From Chromera velia (lineage: Eukaryota; Sar; Chromeraceae), in assembly GCA_018398765.1 (NCBI GenBank), contig JAHBMJ010005212.1:47501-70000 (forward strand): a DNA stretch of 22,500 nucleotides, in the 5' to 3' direction. Positions 16,163-22,500 of this stretch are shown in pieces; positions within the stretch are counted from its first letter, which is position 1; the number at the start of each line of letters is the position of its first letter. Below the pieces are notes generated by a model. That model had not been told where the DNA came from. It made no database searches and worked only from the letters and a program-made list of their open reading frames with translations. A program made the translations under genes and the position numbers.

Positions 16163-19100
16163 CAGAGTGGGAGAAATATAGAGAATGGGAAACAGAAGAG
16201 ATCGCGAATCAGAAAAGAAAGAGAGAGACAAAGAAAGAGAGAAAGAAAGAAAGAAAGAGAGAAAGAAAGAAAGAAAGAAAGAAAGTAAAGAAAAGAAAAA
16301 AGAGACAAGATGTCGTCATCCCGCCCGACTCACCTTATACACTCACCGGCCTCTCCGCCTACGCCTCCAACATTATCGACAGATCTTCCCTCTGCACTCA
16401 CATTCCCCCATCCTCCCTCCATCCTCCCTCTACGACTACCCCAACTGCACCCTTCTTCTCTCTGCTGACACCGAGGAGGCAAGGGAGGGGACCGCAGAGT
16501 CCCCACCTCCCGTGGACCTTCCTCCCCCTCCATGTCCTCACCCCCTTCTCCAGCCTCTCCTTCATCGACAGACACCGAGAGTGCCAAGGTATCTCCAAGT
16601 CCCGCGGCTCCTTCTCCCTCCCCGTCCCCTTGCCTGCCCAGTTGAGGGTCAAAGACTCGAGACTGGAAATCAGCAAATGCAGAACGACTCACCCCACCAT
16701 ATGAATCTCCCAACTGAGTCAGGCTGCTCGCAGGAAAAGAACTTGACTGAGGCCCCGACATTCCATTCAGAATTCGGACTCCTACCCCCGTACTCAGCCC
16801 CCCCGTCATCCCCCCCCCGCTCTGTGTCGTTTGTGTCCTTTGCAGTGGCAGTGGAAGCGCACATGATGTCGACAGAGTGCACCCCTGATCTCCACAGGAG
16901 GACGATGACGCATCGTGAGGCGGGAAGGAGACGGCGGTGCGTTGATCTTCGGCAGAGTGTGATGGCTCGGGGGGGGAGGACGAGAGAGCGGATTGCACTG
17001 GCAGCGGGCCATGGGGAGGTTTTGCACTGGGGTGGCGGGAGAGGGACGGAAGCACTGGGAGCTTTGGGGGGGATGCGAGGGGAAGAGCCGTCTCCCGTTT
17101 CCCATGCAGATCTCTTTTTGAAGGGCTGAATTCTCTGACACCATTTCTGTCTCTTTCTCTGTTTGGTGGTGCATGGGGGGCCAATTGAAAGGGCTGAGGA
17201 GGGCATGGGAGGGGAACAGAACTTGAAGCGTGACCTCTCTCTTCATCCCCCCCAGCTGCTGTTGTTGTCCTCTCTCGGTGGGTTGTTATCCCTCTCTCTC
17301 TTTCTCTCCCTCCTCGGACTGGAAGAGCAAAATGGTGATGGGCAGGCGCGAGGATTGCAGAGATCGCACTGTTCTTCTCCTGGGCTGCTTTCTTTTTCTC
17401 CACATCTTCTTGAAGTGTTGCCAGTGAAGGTGAGCTCTTTTGAAGGCAGTGAGGGAAGTTGGGCGAGCCGGGTGGAATTTCGGAATGGGAGACGGCATTG
17501 GATGTCTTTGGGACCTTTTGCTTGTCCTCTTCGACAGAATGAGAAGGAGCAGACGAGGGGGGGGGTCTGTGAACAGGCCTGTTGTCCACCGATATTGAGA
17601 GTTTGCTACTTCGATTTCCGGCGGCAGCTGTTTCTCTTTCTCCAGGTTGTGGTGGGTTGTCTGGAGGAGAGGAGGGTGAGGCAGAGAGAGACAGAGAGAC
17701 CGAGACTCTCTCCGCATCATCGTGACGGGGAGAGACGCGAGGAGTCCTGGGGGGATGGACACGGAGAGGGAGGGTGGAGGTCTTCTGTATCCTCTCCTCC
17801 TGCTTCACAAAACTGAGGACACACGGCTGCTTTTGTGGTGCCTTTTCGCTTTCTTCTTGCTTCTGTTTCTGCGTGCTTCTTTCTCTGCTTATGCCAGAGT
17901 GGAAAGATGGGTAGGCAAACTTGGCAGTCATCGTGTTTCCTCTTCTTCCCTCTGCTCCCCCGCCCTCGAAAGACAGAGCAGAAGAACCCCCGTCCTCCGC
18001 CTTACCGGCCCATTTCGCTCTCACACCTCTACCTTCTGCTTCTCTGTCCCGCTCTGCTGATCCTCTCTCTCGAATGCTCCCCGCTCTGTTCTGATTCTCT
18101 GGTTGCACTTCAGATTCTCCTCCCCCCCTTCGAGTCCGGATCACACCAGGAGAACGGATCACATAAGCAAGACACTCCTCTCTGTCTGCCTTCTCAGTCC
18201 GTTCTTTTGCCCCCACCCCAATTTGCCCCCCTGCCCCCCGATCTCTCTCCACTCCCCCTCCTGGATTCACAATCTTTTCGAGAGACGGAACGGGAGAAGC
18301 CTGCATCGGGTTCGGGGTAAACAGCAGTGGTGACTGGGCCCTGTCCCCCCGAGCAGAGGAGGAGGGCCCCCCCACAGAGGGAGACGCCTGCCGAGAGAGA
18401 ACGAACGCAGCCGGATCAATCTGCACGATCGAAGCAGGCAGGATAATGAAAAGAACGAGTTAAATAAGCAAGAAGACGAGAAAGGAAGACAAGAAGAAAA
18501 GCAACGTGAGGGAAGGGGAGAATGGGCACCACGTGAGACCGACATTTGTGTCAAGAAAAGAAAAAGTGGGGCAGGCACCCTCTCATACACACGCTTCGCC
18601 TCTCGGATCCCTCTGAGAGATATTCTCGCATATGAATGGAATGAAGTGGGTGCATGATGACTCAGGTACGGTAACATGCATGCGGAAAGAGAAAGTCGGA
18701 CAGACAGACTATAGTCGGACAGACAGACAGACAGACCTTCACAACTACCCCCCGTGGAGTGACAGCCCGAAGGGAGCCCTCCGCTCCTCTCTCTCCCCCT
18801 CCTTCTTTCTCTCTCTCCTTCTGGGTCAAGCTAACCATAGGCACCAGGCTCAGAGCCGAAGACGACACACCGATCCCCGGCGCCCGACGCTGCTGAGAGG
18901 ATTCGTTGGCAGACACTACAGGAGACGCGGCGGAGACTGGGCACCCAACCTCGGCAGAGAGACGTTCTCTCTGTTTGTCTTCAAGCCCCCCCGTCTCCAT
19001 ACGGGAGGAAGAGGGGCGAGGCGGAAGCGGTGGTCTGGGACTGCACGAAGTCGCAGAGGCCGCACCAGACCTTCCTGTCGCCCCCCCTTGTGCTTGAGCG

Positions 19101-22100
19101 TTGGGGGATCGAGTGGAGGATCGGGATGAGGACATGAGACACAGCCTGCTGGCAGCTGCTACAGCGCGTTCGATTTCAAGTTTTGGGACTGCAGCAACCC
19201 CCTTTTGCACACGACTCGAAGGAGGCGAAAGCCCCTTTGTCTCTGGGGAGGATGGTTGGGAGGAGTGGCAAACTTCCTTTTGCAACGGACGGACGAGGCG
19301 AGAAGAACAAGGGGGGCTCCCCTTGAAGTTCGGCTTCTGTTGGCTCCTCTGCTCATTTGCCGTCGGGTTCGTCTTCTTCTGTGGCTGGGATCTTCTTTCT
19401 GTTCTGTCCGGCCTCCCCCCTTTCTCATCTTCCCTGGAAAATGGAGAGGGGCGGGGAGGCGGTTGAAAGGAAGAGGGAGAGGGACGCGTGTGTCCTGAAG
19501 AGATCTGTGAAAAGACAGGAAGACGCCGAGGCGGATCCGGCAGAAGTGCTGCTGGGCTTTTCTCCTTCCTCCCCTCCCTGTGTGTGTGTTCACGAGGGAA
19601 GAATGAGACTTGGCCCTCTTTTTTGTCTTCCCGACCCTCTTCCTCTTCCTCTTCCCGCCGTTCCCTCTCTCTCTCGATCATCAGTTTCCTCTTCAACTCT
19701 TCCTTCAGCCGTCGAGTTTCCTGTGCAGAGAAGAGAAGAAGAGAAATTGGAGACAGAAGTGAGCAGAAGAGAAAGACATTGGGAGAAGTGAGCAAAAAAT
19801 CACAGAAAAGAAAGACCCAGGGAGAAAAGACTACAAGTCCAAGAGAAGAAAGCGAAGGGCTGTCGGAGAGCCAGATGGAAGAACAAGTGAAAAAAAAAAA
19901 AACACCTAGAGAAACAAAGATACAAACAAGGGGGCTTGCATGCATGCATGCAGCGGCCTCTCTCTCTACTGACCATTTTATACTCCTTTCTGAGCTCCTC
20001 CAAAGCCAATCTTCTGTCCATCAATTCTCGGTGCTTCGGACTCTGACCACCTTGCCCCCTGTCCCTGTCTGCTCTTCTCTCTGACCCTACCGACCCTCCC
20101 CTCCCTTCTTTCTTCTCCCCCTCTCTCAACCTCCATTTTTCCTCTCTTTCTCTTCCCCTCCCACCTTCCACCAAAGCAAGAGGCGCTTTCGAAAACGAAC
20201 ACTCCTCTTCTTTCCCAGAGAAACCTCTTGAGGGATCCACTTCTCTCTCTAGGTCTCCTTTTCTTGAGGAGACATTTGCAGACTCCTGAATACATTCGCC
20301 CTCAAGCCCAGGTGTCGGGGTCGACAGATCTTCCCCCCTCATTCCACAGTCCTTTGAGAGCAGCTGTTCACCCACACCAACCACGCCCTCGATAGGAGCG
20401 ACACCCCCCCAGACAACGCTGTCGCCCTCTCGCATTCTTCTCTTCAGTTCACTGGCAATCAACTGCCGCTCTCGGAGGTCCTGCACCGCTTGTGCTGACA
20501 GACACACCGGGGGGGGAGGTTCGGGAAGCTCTGCTGCCTCCACCCCCCCCTGCCTGGAAGAACACGAAAATGGGTGTCTCTGCCTAGAGACGTCTCCTCT
20601 CGGGGACTCTCGTGCCCTTCCCGGATAGAGAATGTCTCCGCTGCTTCTTCGTCTCTGTGCAGCAACAGCAGCAGTAGAGGCAGAAGCGGACGCCTTCCCC
20701 GCCTGCCGGACATGAGACGAGACGGCAATGTGACCAGGGAGACAGACGGACCTGGAACGACGGAGCTCTTTTTCTTTTTCTGCCTCCTCTATGTTCCGCA
20801 GAGAGTCCGGTGGAGCCTCGGGTATTTGCTTGGTGGTTGGAATTGGTTGTGAGCAGGGGGAGGGGCGTGTCTGGAGAGGGAAAGGAAGGGCCCCGGCAAC
20901 ATGTTGAGGAGTGTGAGAGCGGGAGCGGGCCCCTCCTGTGTCGACTGGGCTCTTTCCGGAATGGGCCGCTTTTGCTGTTCGGACAGGGGTGTACAGAAGG
21001 CGATCGGTGTCTTTGAGAATATTTTCGGTTTGAGGGGGGGACTCTTTGAGAACATGAGCTCGGCCCGATAAGGGGGCACCGTCAGGCTTCCCTCTCCGGT
21101 CTGATGGGGTCTGAGGGATGACCATGAGGGCACTCTGGGGAGGGGTGGGTGGGGATGGGGGAGGCACATGTGCGGGTGTGTTCGATCGAGGAGACGGTCC
21201 CCTTTCAATAGAGGGGGGAGGGGGGGGGGTCGGAATGGCAGATCGCCGGTGGGGGGTATCCTTCTTGAGGTTGGCGTTCTCGTGGGTCGATTGGGGTGGG
21301 GATCGGGGTGTGATTACGTTCAGGGGTGGGGGCATGGTGAGAGGGGGGGGGGAGTCTCGTTTGGGTTGGAGAAGGCTTCCCGTTGTGGGAGGGGGGGGCG
21401 GTTCCTTCGGATCTGCCCGTGAGATTCCCTTGGGAGACCTCGAGCGGGTAGGTTGGGAAGGATTTTCAGGAGTTGAGTGCAGCATCGGAGAATTCGGGTG
21501 GGCTGAAAAAGGATCAGCAGGGGTTTTCTGAGGGAGTTGTGGTGTGACTTTGTTTGGTGTTCGTCTGTCTAGCTGTTCCACGAGTACGGAAGGAGAAAGG
21601 GGGGGTCTTTTGAGGGTCTCCTTGTCGGCAGGAGAAACTTGTATTCTAGATGGTGGGTATACCGAGGAAGAAGATGACGAAGGATCACGGTCCTTCACTC
21701 CGTCTCTTCTCGAGACAGAGGCTCCTTCCTCCTCAGTCTTCTGTCGGTGCGACGGCAGGAGACGCGGTTCTGTCTTCTGTCGTTTGGGGGGGCTGAAGGC
21801 GCCTCCCCGAAGAGTTCCTTTTTTCTTTCCCCCCTCGTCTTTTATGAGATCCAGGGAAGGATCTGCAGAGGAGCATGGAAGGGTAACTTTGCTCTCTTCC
21901 CTTTCATTCTCACTTGCAACAGAAGAAGACGATTGAATGTGCACTCTGTTCTTGCTCACACCATCGCTCTCCCCCTTTCGCTCATGGCAATCACCTCCTA
22001 CAATGCCTCTCGCGTCACGCACTTTCACACCTCCACCTTCCACCAGACCCTCTTCTCCTTCTCCTCTCGTCAATGTTCTCCCCTTTCGCTGTGCATGTGC

Positions 22101-22500
22101 CTCCTCCTCCTCCTCCTGGACGTGGGACGAACCCGCCGCCATCTCCAGGGCTCCCAAACCCCCCGCCCCACCTGACGCCGTCCGAATTCGGGGAGCTGAC
22201 TGACGGGAGCGCACTGACGCACGCACAGACGAACAGTCCCCGAGAAGCTCGGCAGCACGCCGGTCTCGGAATGCGCGGCTGTGCACTGCCAACAATTTCC
22301 CTCCATGGGGTGACGGGGGGGTAAGGTTGGTTGCCTGGACCTCTCCACCCCCCCCACCGCCCACTACTCCTGCCGGGGCACTCCCTTTTCTTCTGCCCCC
22401 CCCCACTGCTACTGATGACTCTCTGTTGGGCACAGAGACGGACGCAGAAGCAGAACGAGCACAGACGGCACCCGACCCCCTAGAGATCAAACGACCTGGC
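14904..22500 (-). CDS. Gene B: very large Ser/Pro/Arg-rich coiled-coil protein, five exons, 5' partial
   Basis: Exons in transcription order are 22500(open)-19974, 19720-18737, 18420-16334, 16067-15521 and 15107-14904 (stop TAA). The splice phases 0, 0, 2, 0 all match and yield about 2115 residues in the window. Introns are 253, 316, 266 and 413 bp. No known enzymatic domain is seen. Most of the protein is predicted disordered by composition: Ser, Pro, Arg, Glu and Gly runs, many SP/TP and RRxS sites, and KRQK-type basic patches. Two coiled-coil parts are assembled across splice junctions, one at exons 1/2 and one at exons 4/5, which supports the model. A scaffold or cytoskeleton/nuclear regulator controlled by phosphorylation is a reasonable guess only. 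The true start lies beyond the right edge. Confidence 0.72.
15213..15228. repeat. (ATGC)4 repeat in gene B intron 4
   Basis: Self-complementary ATGCATGCATGCATGC. A similar TGCATGC tract is in gene B intron 1 (19937-19952). Confidence 0.9.
15471..15520. repeat. GCAGACAG-type repeat at the 5' end of gene B intron 4
   Basis: Degenerate GCAGACAGGC/AGACAG units. On the gene B strand this is GTCTGCCTGTCTGTC and begins at the donor GT itself. Confidence 0.85.
15521..16067 (-). CDS. Gene B exon 4
   Basis: The acceptor CTGCTGCAG gives phase 2, which completes the split Arg codon from exon 3. It encodes a less repetitive stretch (NSVEFQNYLGGLQHVNNLVG; SRKQERSHDFQKEMELAQSM), then poly-Ser and a helix EAMRKEREVVGFQIDALQRF that runs into the junction. 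The donor is CAG|GTCTGC at the edge of a GTCTG/CCTGT repeat tract. The preceding intron carries (GAAA)n, which reads as a long polypyrimidine tract on this strand. Confidence 0.75.
16131..16162. repeat. (CCCA)n and (CA)n microsatellite in gene B intron 3
   Basis: CACCCACCCACCCACCCACA changing into a pure CA run. Confidence 0.92.
16229..16299. repeat. (GAAA)n microsatellite in gene B intron 3
   Basis: About 70 bases of GAAA/GA repeats. On the gene B strand this is a TTTC tract, in the middle of the intron. Confidence 0.92.
16334..18420 (-). CDS. Gene B exon 3: long disordered central region
   Basis: The acceptor CGTGCAG precedes ATTGATCCG. The exon has 695 codons plus two bases and ends at ATAAG|GTGAGT, a consensus donor (a second consensus GTGAGT starts 13 bases upstream at 16346). 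Content is Ser/Pro/Arg/Glu-rich, with SPLLFTPNP, poly-Ser, many RE/ER pairs, HPPRTPRVSPRHDDAERVSV and an acidic end (VSVDEGEAGEGGEDMEGEEG). No domain is recognised. Antisense frames across the same DNA are shorter and of low complexity. Confidence 0.75.
18717..18736. repeat. (GACA)n at the 5' end of gene B intron 2
   Basis: GACAGACAGACAGACAGAC. On the gene B strand it reads (GTCT)n and starts at the donor GT of intron 2. Confidence 0.9.
18737..19720 (-). CDS. Gene B exon 2: coiled-coil start and Ser/Pro/Arg-rich region
   Basis: The acceptor CTCTGCACAG is followed by ETRRLKEELKRKLMIERERE, continuing the heptad-like helix of exon 1. A Glu run and a disordered region with SQPSSPETKGLSPPSSRVQK and other SP sites come next. 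The exon has 328 codons in phase 0 and ends at AAG|GTCTGT, where a (GTCT)n microsatellite begins. Reading on gives Cys/Leu/Ser/Val repeats translated from that microsatellite and soon a stop, so the exon end is well placed. Confidence 0.75.
19937..19952. repeat. (TGCA)4 repeat in gene B intron 1
   Basis: TGCATGCATGCATGCA near the 5' end of the intron, resembling 15213-15228. Confidence 0.9.
19974..22500 (-). CDS. Gene B exon 1 (or an internal exon): disordered N-terminal region
   Basis: A single open frame enters from the right edge and runs more than 840 codons to a donor ATG|GTCAGT. The first in-frame ATG inside the window is over 100 codons in, so the start is probably outside. Features are a Gly run, poly-Glu, poly-Ser, a basic SPPKRQKTEP patch, many S/T-P sites with PPPPP runs (for example IPTPPPPPSIERGPSPRS), an RRRSSGDI site of basophilic-kinase type, and an LRERQLIASELKRRMREGDS helix. 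It ends in DRRLALEELRKEYKM, the start of a coiled coil that continues into exon 2. A frame this long without a stop in a Pro/Ser-rich composition is good evidence of coding. Confidence 0.78.

Noticed and set aside
16063-17129. Plus-strand open frames opposite gene B exons 3 and 4
   Set aside because: They start in the GAAA and CA repeats, are low-complexity, and mirror a much longer minus-strand frame with consensus splice sites.
21118-21531. Gly/Val-rich plus-strand frame opposite gene B exon 1
   Set aside because: It is the antisense of the Pro/Ser-rich coding sequence (CCN codons read as GGN). The minus frame is over 840 codons long.

Overview
The window looks like nuclear DNA of a eukaryotic microalga or protist. 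Protein-coding exons are split by GT-AG introns of roughly 250-570 bp. Spacers are full of (CT)n, (GT)n, (GAAA)n, (GTCT)n and (GCAT)n simple repeats, and there is a decayed Ty3/gypsy retrotransposon. The style (long low-complexity proteins, an SH3b-like/TPR/J-domain architecture, microsatellite-rich introns, AT-rich transposon islands) would suit a chromerid alga such as Chromera. That is an impression from the sequence, not a proven assignment.

Layout. (1) 1 to about 3.3 kb, minus strand: the 5' part of a Ty3/gypsy-type LTR retrotransposon, cut by the left window edge. In element order it has a probable LTR end, a primer-binding site like the 3' end of initiator tRNA-Met, gag, a CCHC zinc knuckle, a retropepsin-like domain and a reverse transcriptase. 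Seven in-frame nonsense codons (six TAG, one TGA), one frameshift and damaged active-site motifs show a dead copy. (2) About 3.3-4.5 kb: non-coding, with an AT-rich block, a CGTCCGGGTA repeat cluster, GC-rich patches and palindromes. (3) 4499-9675, plus strand: gene A, reconstructed as four exons. It encodes a large modular J-domain co-chaperone: acidic N-terminal module, SH3b-like domain, a short beta-rich 'YNGR' domain, TPR-like helices and a C-terminal DnaJ domain with an intact HPD. (4) 9.7-14.9 kb: a convergent intergenic region of simple-sequence DNA. It contains an AT-rich island with a 234-bp MITE-like element (about 30-bp terminal inverted repeats, perfect 8-bp flanking duplication) and, next to it, a short stretch ending in a CCTAT tandem tail, like the 3' end of a SINE or LINE. 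(5) 14904-22500, minus strand: gene B, at least five exons and open at the right edge. It encodes a very large Ser/Pro/Arg-rich, mostly disordered protein with coiled-coil segments.

Genes A and B converge and show no pathway link. Gene A probably recruits Hsp70 to clients or complexes bound by its other modules. Gene B may be a phospho-regulated scaffold. The main points for follow-up are the MITE, the TAG-dominated decay of the retroelement, a duplicated in-frame 3' splice site in gene A, and gene B introns whose 5' splice sites lie at the edge of GTCT microsatellites.
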